A stretch of 64,000 nt of DNA from Prorocentrum cordatum (lineage: Eukaryota > Sar > Dinophyceae > Prorocentrales > Prorocentraceae): contig CAUYUJ010013991.1 in the NCBI GenBank assembly GCA_963575745.1, positions 329,501 through 393,500 on the forward strand, given 5' to 3'. Both the position numbers and the translations under genes were made by a program. The notes under the pieces were generated by a model that saw only the letters and a list, made by a program, of their open reading frames with translations, ran no database searches and was not told the DNA's origin. Within the stretch, counting starts at the first letter, position 1. Each line of letters begins with the position of its first letter. Below are positions 33,031 to 43,920 of this stretch, piece after piece.

Positions 33031-33784
33031 GGATCGTTTATGAGGTTAACTCTTCCTTGGCGGCCTCCCGGGGCACTCTCAAGGCTTCGGGGCGAAGGAG
33101 GGGGAGGGGGCTAGGTGGCCCCACGAGGGGGGTGCGCCAAAAGAGCCCCACGAAGGTCCCAATCGAGCTACAGGGAGGCCCCACGAACGACCCCAGACTG
33201 AGCACCCCTGCTGTCAAGGGCAAGGGCCGTCATCTTGACAACCCTCGGGGCCCTCATTGAGCCAGTCTTGGGCACCATTCGGGCCCTTGGGGCGCCTTCC
33301 CAGGAGGAACCACTTGCTGTAAATGACGATAGTCGCCGTTTCGACAGCTGGATGGCCCTTGAGGCCTCGATGGGGGCTCTCCTGGGGCCCTCTTGGGACC
33401 CTCTTAAAGCCCTTCGGGCGCCCTCCCCAGGCACCGGAAAGGCCCTCAGAATGCTTCAAGAGGGACCCACGATGAGCCCACCTGCTGTCAACGATGAGGG
33501 CAAGGACCTTACCAGCAAGGAGCTCCCTTAGGGGCCCATATTTGGGCCCTCCTGGGCACGTCTATGAGCCTGGCTTGTACCCTTAAGGGCCCCTCCCCCA
33601 GGGCCCTTGGGCAAGCCCAAGAGGAGCCCCCCCCCCCCCCCCTGCAGCCAAAGACAAGGGCAGTCACGGCCAGGTGGCACTCGTGGGGTCCCCCTTGAGA
33701 CCCTCCTGGCGTCATCCCGCGGCCTTATTGGGGCTTATTGGAACCATCTTAAGGCTCATCCCAAATCCCCTTGGATGCAACATT
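33031..33784. repeat. CCAAGA-family block
   Basis: Degenerate ggccccacgag, cctcttggga and ccctcaagg words, with CTGCTGTCAAGGGCAAGG-like spacers at 33208 and 33484. No gene. Confidence 0.65.
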
Positions 33785-33858
33785 GCCCCCCCCCCACCCC
33801 CCCCCTCCCCCCTCCCCCCCCCCCCCCCCCCCCCCCCCCCACCACCCCCCCCCCCCCC

Positions 33859-33897
<39 letters not shown>

Positions 33898-33898
33898 A
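33785..33898. repeat. Poly-C tract, about 110 bp
   Basis: Almost pure C with a few A or T bases; length may be unreliable. Confidence 0.95.
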
Positions 33899-34834
33899 CA
33901 CCACTACCACTCTCGGGGCCACCCCGAGGCTCTCGGTTGCGCTGCATGCTGCCACATTGCATGTTGCAACGCATCCCTGACCAAGACATCTTGTCTAGCC
34001 ATCTTCTCTGGATGGGCTGGTAGGGGGCACGCGAAGCATCACCATTAAGTGCAACCCAATCGGTCCATGCACCGCTTCGCTACCTTAGCAGCACAACCAG
34101 GCACAATGCACCTCCAGAGCGGGAACTGATGGGGGAAGTAGACATAGGAGAAATGCATGGGATGGGACAGGAGGCAGCGGAGAAAGGCCGATGACAAAGG
34201 TGAGAGGTGGTGAGCCAGGGTGAGGCCGAGAGGGAATGACACGTTCTCTGGCGCAGGGCATCTCAAGACGCCGATGTCTGCACTCAACGTGTTTTCCCAG
34301 ACGGTTGTGCACCGCCTGTGCTGCATCAAACTTCGGCGCCCGCTAGGCGCAGGCGGTGGGAAGACGAGCAACAGACAGCAAGATGCAGCTCTGAGAGTAC
34401 ACGCACGGGCGGCCACGACACGATTGCCGCATGCATGGTTGGGCAAGCCATGCCCTTGCACCACGCAGCTCGCGAGCAAAATGCACGCGATGGTTAAATT
34501 GCCAGTCCTCTGGGCCAAAGTGGCCTCCGGGCCAACGCTTGCATCTCACCCCTTCTACCCCTTCTGTACGCGATGTTCCTCCTCACTCCACCTGGGGGGG
34601 CACACTGTGGCAGCGCCCAAAGTGGCCCCAGCAAGGAGTGGCCAAAGACTATCTCGCGAGCATCGGTTCTGGATGGGGTGTTCGGGGTCAGCGGTGCGGT
34701 TCTGAGCTATGCGCCGTAATCATCGCAACAAGTGCGTGCGGCCTCGCGCGCGAGCAACCCCAGAACCTCTGCCCACCATGAGACGGACTGGCTGCAAGCA
34801 TTAACGTCCTACATATCTGGCGATTGTTCACTCA
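33899..34834. other. Unique spacer with a dispersed motif
   Basis: No gene recognised. The motif is at 34011-34042, and a decayed one (CTGGATGGGGTGTTCGGG) at about 34670. Short ccaagtggcccc words occur near 34610. Confidence 0.45.
34011..34042 (+). repeat. Dispersed TGGATGGGCTGG motif, copy 6
   Basis: CTGGATGGGCTGGTAGGGGG is followed by CACGCGAAGCATC. Confidence 0.6.
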
Positions 34835-35131
34835 TCACTTAGGCTGCTTTGCACCTGCCTGATCGTCCTCTGGGCCGTCACCCTCCTCATCTTCATCTTC
34901 TTCGTCCTCATCATCTGCGCCGTCGCGCTCGCTCTGGAGGGCCTCGACGCCAAGGCCGCCGATGCCCTTCTCGTCCCCTATGGTGATCTGCTCGGGCGCG
35001 GCGCGGGCAGCCTCGCGACCGCCGCCATCGCGCCCGCCAGCAGCAGGACGATCGGAGCGGCCGCGCTGGGGCCCTCTTAGGGGTTGCTTGGTCCGCCTTA
35101 GGGCGCTGTTCGGAGCCTCGATGTCCGGCAT
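34835..35131 (-). CDS. Small acidic-tailed ORF of 98 residues
   Basis: The ATG at 35131 starts MPDIEAPNSALRRTKQPLRG. An Arg/Ala/Gly-rich middle follows, then EQITIGDEKGIGGLGVEALQ and a long acidic run ending QAGAKQPK. Codon use and the acidic tail look protein-like, but there is no recognisable domain. It could be the last exon of a larger gene, since the frame is open upstream to about 35212. Confidence 0.4.
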   Translation of the reverse strand: MPDIEAPNSALRRTKQPLRGPQRGRSDRPAAGGRDGGGREAARAAPEQITIGDEKGIGGLGVEALQSERDGADDEDEEDEDEEGDGPEDDQAGAKQPK

Positions 35132-36140
35132 GGAGCGTCGAGGCACGAAGAAGCGAGAATCCCAATCACATAGGGACCCTGAGTGAAAATCAATGGTTTG
35201 ACATCTTGGCACCTTCTCGGGTGGCCTCGTAGAGCGCCCCTGTGGCTTCTTGGAGGTCTATTGGGTCCTCTTGGGGCCAGTGGGCGTTTATATTGGGCGC
35301 TCTCGGGCCGTCTTGGAGACTTATCGGGCCCTCTTGGGCAGCGCGCGTGCACGACGGCGTGCTCATGTCTAGACCACCTCGCCCAATCTACACGAAGCGC
35401 TGCTTTGCTGGTCTACTCACCTCAGCTTAACCCTGCTGCGCGCGCAACTCAGGCTCGAACTACTCTACTCTGACCTACATGCTACACCTGTTATTTACGC
35501 AACTCCATGCTAGATAACGCTTCCCCTAGGCATTCCACCACATACTCTAGTGCACCCTATGCCAACCTACTTTCAACTCTGCAACGCCCACCACGGCGCC
35601 ACGAGGCACGAAGTGGAGTTACCCCCATGCTTCTGATGCCCCCTGCCCTGAACTCCAAGATGCTGAAGATGGCCTCCAAGACGGCCCAAGAGCCCCCCAA
35701 GACGTCCTCCAAGAAGGCCCGAAATGATCAAAATGGCCTCCAGGCTGCCAGGATGACCTTCAAGATGCCCACGTGTTCCCCGAAGGCTTTTCAAACCGAT
35801 TCGGGGACCACGTGGTCCGATAGCTTGGCAGGTCTGGCCTCAACGTTCGGCCACATAGGCGCTTCCACAATTGCAGGGGGCGGCGATGATTCGCCGTAGG
35901 CGTCTTCGATACAATCCTACATGACGCTCCCCTCCCATTCCCCTTGCACGCTCCTCTTTTCAGCCGCTGCCTCTTCCCTCCCCTTCCCTCCCTCCACGTC
36001 CTCGTCAGCCTGCCTCTTCAATGACTCGTGCATGTCTTTCACCTCGCGGACGCCCTCCTCGGCGGCCAGACATTGGCACGGCGAAACGGGGACGCCGAGG
36101 ACGACGGCGACGACGACGACTACGGCGAGAATGGTGCTGA
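35132..36140. other. Spacer with CCAAGA words
   Basis: Reverse-orientation cttggggcc words at 35215-35345, forward words at 35650-35790, and loose tactc/cactc words at 35400-35580. No gene. Confidence 0.5.
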
Positions 36141-36149
36141 TAATGTTGC

Positions 36150-36705
36150 TAATCGATAGTGGGATCGATAGTGAGATCGATAGTGAGATTATCAGATTGA
36201 CAGTGAGATCGGCAATGGGATCGATAGTGCGATTGGTTGCGGGACCCCGTGGCTCATAGCAAAATGACCGATGATTGAAGTGCGAGGGCCGATGCACTGT
36301 GAATGAGCATCGGAGGCTGAGGGTCGAGACTCGGGGGTCGAGGATCCGAGGCCAAGTGCGGGAATCGAGCCGAGGACAGAGGACTGAAGTTCTCAATCGA
36401 CCGCCGAGGGCCCGTATTTGACGTTTGCGGGCCACGGCACCAGCTCCTCACCATCCTCATCCACATCATCACCCTCATTCACTTCCTGCTCCCCTCTGCC
36501 CCCCCCGCATGCATGCCCACATTTCTGACAAGACCTAGCCACGATTGCTCAAACGGGTGAGGGGTGTGGACGTTGAGCGACACGCAGAGGGCAATGCGAG
36601 CGATCCCACTATCGATACCATCGACCATGCAAGTGGTAGAATCACCGATTTCATTATCGATCTCATTCCTAATATCACTATCGATCTTACTATCGGTTTG
36701 AGTGT
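36150..36705. repeat. Foldback of GATCGATAGTGAGATC words
   Basis: The left arm (36155-36240) repeats gggatcgatagtgagatc. The right arm (36597-36700) repeats cactatcgatctcattcc, the reverse complement. The core at 36290-36400 has gggtcgaggatcc-like words. Confidence 0.7.
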
Positions 36706-36812
36706 GTTGATCGCCGAGTGTACGTTCATTCGCGCGACGCAGTGCGCAGAGCACTTCCCAGGGTAGCGAACGCTTACGCAACGCACTCGACAATGCAACG
36801 CAACGCAACGCA

Positions 36813-37445
36813 CTACAATGAACGCAGCACCACATCATTTACTGGGACCTGAGGGGGGGGGAGGGCATTTGCGCTAATGCACGCGGCAGTGCAAGCAAAA
36901 AAGGGTCGGTCCTTCTTGCGCTTGTTCCACTGCTCTTGCCACGCGGTCATCTGGTGCCCCATCATAGTGTCTTTATCTGCCCTGAATTGCTTTGAAGCTG
37001 GAACGTTCAGATCACAACATAAAAGCTTGAGGCACCGTTGTTAGTAATTTGAGCCCTGGGTCGTCCGAAGGTTTGCCAATGCTTCGCTATGCTCTTTTGC
37101 TTTGTTCCTGTCTGTGTAACGATTGATCATGGTCCCTCGAACCTGCCTCATGTGAAACGAACTCTTGGATCCAAGCTCACCGAGATCCTCTGCTGTCACT
37201 CCGACACCATTCAAATTCAGGATACTATACTCTACCTGTTTGATCGTTAGTTTGTCGTACTTGCGGCGGCGTGCTCGAAGCTCGATCTCTGCCTCATATA
37301 TCTAATCATCAGAGTCGTCGTCTGAATCTGAGCCCTTTCTTTTTTTAACATCATCACTTTTACCATAATACGCCTTCATGCCAGAAGTCAACAAGCTCTG
37401 AATCGGATCTGGGCCACTGCTCGATTTGCTACGCTTTTTGCCCAT
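36813..37445 (-). pseudogene. One frame of 211 codons with two internal stops
   Basis: From the ATG at 37445 (MGKKRSKSSSGPDPIQSLLT) a single frame runs to a TAG at 36815-36813. It is broken only by TAG at 37304-37302 and TAA at 37043-37041. The three parts all look coding. The first ends in an acidic run, KGSDSDDDSDD. The second contains AEIELRARRRKYDKLTIKQV, LNGVGVTAEDLGELGSKSSF and RGTMINRYTDRNKAKEHSEA. The third contains FRADKDTMMGHQMTAWQEQW then NKRKKDRP. The frame is never shifted, which is unusual for a random pseudogene in this window. It is either an old retrocopy hit by two nonsense changes, or a gene with short in-frame introns or read-through. TTTGGCTCA occurs 65 bp upstream, a weak leader-like trace. 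The family is unknown. Confidence 0.5.
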
Positions 37446-38639
37446 CGTCTGTCCTGTGTTCGGTATGCGGACAGCCCCGTGCGCGGCGAAGACGTGCAGG
37501 CTTAGCTGCTGAGCCAAACAAGCAATGCGGATCATGATGCATCCCTGCACTGACGCGCATCGCAATGCACTTCAGGCAACGCAGGACATGCACTGATTGC
37601 GTGGACAATGCAAGCCTATGCAACACATACCACATCACATGAATGCACCGCCATGCAATGTCAGTCTCACAATGCAGTGCACAATGCAAGTACATGCAAC
37701 GGGCGCAGATCGTGTATGAATGTTCGCCGACGCTGGGCCCAACCGTACAGGCACAACCGCGCGCTGCACATATGCGCACCCCCTCTTGCTGTGAACGGAA
37801 TGACGAGGGCAAGGCGTATCAATTCACCAAGATGTGGCAGGGCAGGGGACGCGGGGGCAAGATAGTAATTGTACACACACGGCAGAGCAACCTGGTCTGT
37901 CGAGGGCAAGGTTGAGGATGGCACGGCGAGGGGGCAAGATGCGGGAAAGCGGATGCATACTTGCACACCAGGCGGAGGGGTGAAGGGAGCGGCGGAGTCG
38001 AGGTCGCGGGGGGGGGGGGGCTGAACGGGGGGGGTGAGGGGGCGAGAAGCATGAGGGCGAGGGCATACGTATAAAGAGACGGGCTGGCGACGGCGGCGGC
38101 GACGATGACGATGGTCGTGGGGAACAGTAAGGGACAGATGGGGACCGTAGGGGGCCGTAGGGGACCGCAGACGACCAAAGCAACAATAGGGCATCGTAGG
38201 GGACCGCAGGGGGCCGCAGGGGGCCGCAAGGAACCGTCGGGGTCCGTAGGGGCCCGCAGTGGACCGCGGGGGACAGCGGGAGGCCGTAGGGGACCGACGG
38301 GGCCGCATAAGACAGAGGGGACCGTAGGGGTCCGCGAGGGGCAGCAGGGAGCAACTGGGGACCGTATGGGGACGTAGAGGGCATCAGAAAATAGACTGGA
38401 CAGTAGGGGCCCGTAAGTAACCGTCCTCTGGGAAGCCATGAGGAAACCTGGGGAATCACAGAGGGTCCTTGTGGATCCTGGGGGGTGGCCGCGCGAAACC
38501 CAGGGGGTTCATGAGGGGCTTTGGGGGTTCCAGATGGGCCCACGCCCAAAAGAACCCAGCATAACCAAACCCCAACAATATATTCACTGACATGCATGGG
38601 AGTGCGCTGCAGCCACACCGAATTCTCAATAAAACACGC
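37446..38639. repeat. Switch region: loose words and a GGGGACCGTAG array
   Basis: 37500-37720 has aatgca words. 38115-38420 is a degenerate array of about 12 bp of ggggaccgtag and gggccgcag. No gene on either strand. Confidence 0.55.
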
Positions 38640-40390
38640 ATGCGCGACTTCGTACACCACGCGAACGCACTACACCAAAACATTACAACAACGTAGTACA
38701 CGAATACACTAACACCTGATACTACGCGAACACTCTGCGCTAATGCACTACACACACATACACTACAATAATACACTTCACTCATGCGCTCTACGAAGAC
38801 ACTGCACGACAACGCTACGCGAATACGCGACACGGACGTGCTACGCCAATTCATGCCACGACACCAACAATTATCATTCGCGTTGTTGCATGGTTCCAGG
38901 GGGGCCTTCAGAGAGCCCAAGAAGTCATTTTTCGAGCCGCGAAGCCTTTCAAATGTGAGCCTCCGAGAAGCCATAACCCATCGCAACCATAAAGGCACTC
39001 AATGTTTGTTGCCTTCCCGCCGTTTCGCCCCCGTCAGCTTGCCAATGCCTCAAGAAGGCCTGGGGGGGGCCAAAGAGAGCCCCGCGAGAGGCCCCAGATT
39101 GCCCCAAGACGGCACCAGCGTCGTGGACTAGGCAGCGTGTCGTAAAGTGTCGTGTACTAACCATCGCGTGCTCAGTGTCGTGCATTAAGTAAGTGTCGCG
39201 TAGCGGTGTACCATTAGTTGCCGTAATGACGTAGGGCGGGTGCGTCGTGTAGTAGCGCAGGTTGATTACGCAATAGGTTCGTGTAGTGCATTGGCGCCGT
39301 GCAGTTGTATTGTGTATTATATTAGCGTGTTAGCGTAGTGTTTTCGCATCGTGTTGCAATGTAGTGTATTCGTTTGGCGCGTACTGTAGTAGCAGATTTA
39401 GCGTCGTATCCGTCGTATTACATTTAGTGCAGCTTATGGCGTGCCTTCAACTTAATATAAGCTCGTGTGCCATATGTAATGCAAAGACATTCGCGCCTCA
39501 TCTTCAGTGCCGCATGCCTGATGCATTGTAGCAATTGTAGCGTATTTAGTGTAGCGTAAGAGCCGTAGTGTACCAGGTCTCGCGTGGAAAATGTAGTGTG
39601 TTAGCTGTAGTGGGTTGCCCATCGCGTTTAAATTGTTGTGCCTTACGCGTCGTGCCTTTTAGTGTCGCGTATTAAGCGTAGTGTCCTAGGTGTCGTGTCT
39701 TGAGTGGCGCGCGCAAAACATCGTGTGCAAATGTCGCGTATACTGTGTAATTGTCGCGCGCGGGATGTCGCGCGATGCCGATATGTGTAATGGGCCGAGC
39801 GCCGTGCGCTAAGTCTCGCGTGCTCAGTCTTAGTCTTGCGCAGTCGTAATACACTACCCATTGCCGTGGTTGAAATGTCCTATATATACTGTCGTGTATT
39901 ATGTGTAGCGCACGGGCTGTAATGCATAACGCGTTGTGCTTCAGTGTCGCGCATGAATGAAAGCGTCGCGCATTAAATGCCGCGTATTATCGCGCATTAA
40001 ATACAGTGCAACAAGTGCTGTGCAGTTCGTTGTTTAAAACAGTTGACAATGTCTCGTAACATGCGCCGCGCGCCAAGCGTTGCGCGCTGAGTACCGCGTG
40101 CGAAAAGTCCCGCGTTACGTGCCGCGTAGAGTGTGCTAGTGTGGAGTAGTGTGTTCGAGCGATGCATTTGCGCGGCGTGCTACTGAAGTGGATTCGTGGA
40201 AAAGTGTCGCGCGATAAAGATCGAGCGTTGAACGTCGCGTATGAATGGTTCCGACGTAAGTGTCACGCGCACAGCGTGATAGCGTGGATTAATGTAGTCG
40301 CGTTGTGTATTAGTACGGGGTAGGTGTGCAGTGTATTAGTATATTGTGTTCTCGTGTTGTAATGTATTAGAGTAGCGTAATGTATCAGAT
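38640..40390. repeat. Foldback composite repeat (family B), copy 2
   Basis: The left arm (38640-38860) is of cactac and acgcgaa words. The core (38880-39125) has CCTTCAGAGAGCCCAAGAA and GCCGTTTCGCCCCCG. The right arm (39125-40390) is of gtgtcgcgcatta and gtgtagtgta words. The layout is the same as 14095-15885, in the same orientation. Confidence 0.7.
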
Positions 40391-41044
40391 CCTGCATCCT
40401 CTACGCGTGGTTATTTTTCTTTGCATGGTCAAGGTTGCCCGAAGATTTAAACGCATCGTGAGTTCTATTCTGAATAGCATGGCCCCCCCACGCCGAAGAA
40501 AACCCAATGATATCCTCGGCGCGCCAGACACACCCCGACTAACCCCCAATAGTTTCAACAACCCAACGAGATCCCAAAGAAACTTGACGTCCTGAGTACG
40601 TGCGACTGAACCCTGGAAGTCCTGCATATCCCTGTGGGATCCCGAGGAACCCAAAAGGCGACCTGAAAACTTATCTTGGCGAGGATGAGGAAAACATGCA
40701 GAATCCGATTGAATATTTAGACATCCTGAAGAAGTTGAAAGGACAACTAAGAACCCCTGATCAGTCCCTAAAAACCGAACTCTGATACATCCTGAGGAAG
40801 GCAGATGAATCCTGAAGAGCCCTGACGTACAAGCAGACATCCAAGTAAACGTCCCATATGCATCCCGAGAGACCACCACGCTTCGAAGACGCCTCTGGCC
40901 CACAAACCAGGCGCGCTTTAGGATGAGCCGCGGGCCCACGAACCCAAAGAGCGCCCAAAGGAGACCAAGAAGAAGAAACAACAAGAAAAGAAAAACAAAC
41001 GGCAATTCTGAGGATTTTCAAGTCTGTGTACGACTCACTTCTCA
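40391..41044. other. Upstream spacer with ATCCTGAGGAA-like words
   Basis: Loose repeats of tcctgaagaa and aacccaa words. Small plus-strand frames lack coding character. No promoter is identifiable; dinoflagellates lack canonical TATA boxes. Confidence 0.4.
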
Positions 41045-41065
41045 AAGTATCAGTTTTGGCTCAAG
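41045..41065 (+). other. Decayed DinoSL relict
   Basis: The last 12 bases, TTTTGGCTCAAG, are perfect, and 16 of 21 leader bases match overall. It ends two bases before the ATG at 41068. Confidence 0.75.
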
Positions 41066-41067
41066 CC

Positions 41068-43161
41068 ATGTCGGCGGGGCCACCGAAGCGTCGCAAGACA
41101 GACGCCGAAGCACTGATTGAGTTACACAGAGGCCCATTTGTATCTGAGCGGAGTCTTACATACATTCTCAAGTACGTACGAGATAATGGTATACCAGATA
41201 ACATTTCGCGTTATGCGCAGTGCAGCGCAAGACGGAAATTAATCGGTGCCGAATCGAACCAGCACGGTGACGTGCTTGTCGGCATTGATATGCCATTGAA
41301 CAGCGGTAAGAGCTTCAAGAACTGGGCGTGCGCCCCTGGCCCGTACTTGTACTCGACGGCGAAACGGAGTAAGGGGTTCAGAGATCTGTTGCGCCGCCAG
41401 CTCGCCAAGCACCCGTGGCCCCTAGCATCCCCCTGGCGCATCTGTTTATATTTCGACGGTATCTCACCGCGTGACCCGTTGGCCAAGGGCAAATACCACC
41501 GAGGGGTGGATGCTGTATACTGGTCGTTTCTAGAGTTCGATGAGTTCTTGCAGGACGAAGACGCATGGCTCGTGCTCAGCACCGCTCGGGTTTCCAAAGT
41601 GAGGGACATGCCTGGAGGGATCGGGCAGTCGGTTGCAATGACGTGCAACGAGCTCATGTTCAATACGTCTGGCGGGGCGAACTTTCGTACGACTGGAGTT
41701 ATCTTGGACGCGTCAGAAGCAGGGGATGCCACAAGGCACGCGACTATAATCGCGAGGTTGGGCTGCACTGTGGGCGACGAAGAAGCCCTCCGTGAATTCC
41801 ACATGAACAAAGGGCACGCGGGCACCAAACCGTGTGCCATCTGCAGGAACGTGCTCAACCAGAAGTTCGACTATGCGTCGCACGACACGTCTGGTACATT
41901 TATACCGGACGCATGCCTCGACAGAAGCAAACGCGTCGTCAACACAGACGCGCAGATCGTTGCTATCTTGGAAAGGCTACGCCCCGACTGGGAGAGGTAC
42001 GACCGCGGTGAGATTAGCGACGACAAGTGGAAGGAGATCACGCAGCTAAAGGGTTGGAACTTTCATCCGACGCACGTTGCCTTGGACGCCAACCTCGCCT
42101 ACGGTGTCATGTCGCTCCTCTGCTTCGATTGGATGCACATCTATAGCGTCAACGGCATCGTAGCTAAAGAAGGGAAAGCTTGCACTGAGAACAAGGCGGT
42201 TGGCAAACTCTGCAGCGCCGAAGATCTCAACGACTATCTTTCAAACTGGACATGGCCCCACACATTACATGCCGCCAATGCCGTGCTCGCACAGGGCGAA
42301 CTACAGGCAAACGCATTGCAAGAGCTGTCTATGATCCCCGTGCTGGCGCGTTTCATCAGGCAAGTCATTGCCAAGCTGCCTGATGCAGGCACCATCTCGG
42401 GTCATATTGCAAGTTTACTTGCACTGTGCGATGCCATTGATATGGTTATTCTCTCGTCCAGGGGCCTCGCGACTGCACGTGGGCTGGATGTCGCCGTGAT
42501 GAAGCATTTGGAACTACACACGCGCACATGCGGGGCTAAATATTGGGTTTACAAACACCATATGGCAACTCATCTTGCCGACATGTACTTCAAATTCGGA
42601 CCCTTGAACTGCTTCGTCCACGAGCGGAAGCACAAAGTTTGCAAGAAGTTTGCAAAGGACCATCTGTGCACGAGGACCCCCGAGAAGTCATTGATGACGC
42701 AGCTCACGGCGCTGCGCAGTTACGACATGGAGCACTTCAGCATCTCAACGACGCTGGTCGACCCCGTAGCCGCCACCAAGAAGCCCATGGGCGTCTTGAA
42801 GGAGTTGCGTCCGCAGACGCAATCGGCGTCATCGAGCCTCACGGCGTGGACCAAGTGCGGGCCGATCCATAGAGGAGACATATGCTTGCTGGGACGTGCT
42901 GCAGGACATGCAGCCGTGCAGGTCTGGTTCCATGTAGATTGTGACGCAGAGACTGCGCCCTCAGGGCCTCTATGCTTAGTCTTGGAATTGCAGACTCGGC
43001 ACGTGCACAGCGCAGATTACTATTCTAGGTACTCCATAGACGAAGATAATAATCCCGTGCTCCTTCCTTTGGACTCGCTAAGGCACCCTGTGATTAACAG
43101 GCGTCTCGGCGATGCAATCACTTGCATTTGGCCAGTTGAGTATCGCAAATTGGAATGCTGA
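41068..43161 (+). CDS. CACTA-like transposase-derived protein, 697 residues
   Basis: One intron-free frame starts at the ATG right after the relict leader; the frame is open 14 codons further up, but that stretch is the leader itself. The basic start MSAGPPKRRKTDAEAL suggests nuclear entry. Residues 126-138, CLYFDGISPRDPL, and the following DAVYWSFLEF recall the first Asp block of CACTA/EnSpm transposases. GHAGTKPCAIC (249-259) is a Cys/His cluster. FDWMHIYSVNG (353-363) and FGPLNCFVHERKHKVCKK (510-527) resemble the second Asp block and the C-terminal Glu block. D130, D354 and E519 are therefore candidate catalytic residues. No flanking CACTA terminal repeats were found. Together with the leader this suggests a retrocopied transcript, possibly of a domesticated gene. 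The assignment rests on motif memory, not on a search. Confidence 0.6.
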   Translation: MSAGPPKRRKTDAEALIELHRGPFVSERSLTYILKYVRDNGIPDNISRYAQCSARRKLIGAESNQHGDVLVGIDMPLNSGKSFKNWACAPGPYLYSTAKRSKGFRDLLRRQLAKHPWPLASPWRICLYFDGISPRDPLAKGKYHRGVDAVYWSFLEFDEFLQDEDAWLVLSTARVSKVRDMPGGIGQSVAMTCNELMFNTSGGANFRTTGVILDASEAGDATRHATIIARLGCTVGDEEALREFHMNKGHAGTKPCAICRNVLNQKFDYASHDTSGTFIPDACLDRSKRVVNTDAQIVAILERLRPDWERYDRGEISDDKWKEITQLKGWNFHPTHVALDANLAYGVMSLLCFDWMHIYSVNGIVAKEGKACTENKAVGKLCSAEDLNDYLSNWTWPHTLHAANAVLAQGELQANALQELSMIPVLARFIRQVIAKLPDAGTISGHIASLLALCDAIDMVILSSRGLATARGLDVAVMKHLELHTRTCGAKYWVYKHHMATHLADMYFKFGPLNCFVHERKHKVCKKFAKDHLCTRTPEKSLMTQLTALRSYDMEHFSISTTLVDPVAATKKPMGVLKELRPQTQSASSSLTAWTKCGPIHRGDICLLGRAAGHAAVQVWFHVDCDAETAPSGPLCLVLELQTRHVHSADYYSRYSIDEDNNPVLLPLDSLRHPVINRRLGDAITCIWPVEYRKLEC

Positions 43162-43395
43162 CGCGTTTGCGATGTAGAAGTACACATCTTCACATCAATG
43201 AATACATCTTCAAATCATCCCGCAAGAAACACAACATCGAAATTGAAACGACATTGAACGCCCCAAAAGCAAGTAGATGTTACCCGAAAAAAAACTATCA
43301 TGTTATCCGAAATAAATCAACATGCTAACTTTTATAACTGAGTTATAACTAAGTCATAACTCCGCCTAACAGTTACTAACTTCCAATGCCTTCAG
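43162..43395. other. 3' flank, AT-rich
   Basis: Contains ATCATGTTATCCGAAATAAA and TATAACTGAGTTATAACTAA, both weakly repeated. No poly-A tail of a retrocopy is visible. Confidence 0.4.
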
Positions 43396-43862
43396 GGGGA
43401 CGCTCCCCTGGCGCTCCCGGGACGACGCTCCCCCGGCGCTGCTCGGACGCTCCCCGGGCTTTCCCGGCGCTGCTCCAGGGCGCTGCCCAGGCGCTCCCCG
43501 GGCGATCCCGGGACCGGTGTTCCCCTCGCGCTCCCCCGGCCCCCCCGGCTTCCCCGGCGTCTCCCGGCTTCCCCGGCTTCCCCGGCTTCCCCGGCCTCCC
43601 CCCGCTTGCTTCCCCGGCCTCCCCGGCTTTCCCGGCTTCCCCGGCCTTCTTCCCCCGCCTCCCTGGTCCCCCATCTCCCTGGCCTCCCCAACTTCTCCCG
43701 GCCTCCCCGGCCTCCCTGGCTTCTCCCGCCCTCCCCGGTTTCCCCGGCCTCCCCGGCCTCCCCGGCATCTCCCGCCCTCCCCGGCTTTCCCGGCCTCCCC
43801 GGCTTCTCCCGGCCCCCCTGGCCTCGCGGCGGCCTCCTCTGGCCTCCCCCTTCATCCCCGGC
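43396..43862. repeat. CCCCGGCCT/CTT 9-bp minisatellite
   Basis: Runs of ccccggctt, ccccggcct and tcccggc. On the minus strand this imitates collagen (Gly-X-X). It stops about 35 bp before the perfect spliced leader. Confidence 0.9.
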
Positions 43863-43896
43863 ATGTTATCGCGTCTGAAAGATGCATTCCCACAGT

Positions 43897-43918
43897 TCCG
43901 TAGCCATTTTGGCTCAAG
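43897..43918 (+). other. Perfect dinoflagellate spliced leader (22 of 22)
   Basis: T followed by CCGTAGCCATTTTGGCTCAA and G, identical to the DinoSL consensus whose first base is A, G or T. The donor GT of an SL RNA gene does not follow. Instead TC and an ATG follow, so it is a reverse-transcribed mature mRNA end and not an SL RNA gene. Confidence 0.95.
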
Positions 43919-43920
43919 TC

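Noticed and set aside
34835-35212. 125-residue start at 35212
   Set aside because: The upstream start is GTG and the added part is not coding-like; the ATG at 35131 is preferred.
43366-43864. Collagen-like protein (Gly-X-X repeats) on the minus strand
   Set aside because: It arises from the 9-bp CCCCGGCTT repeat; all frames are equally open and no start, signal or flanking domain supports it.
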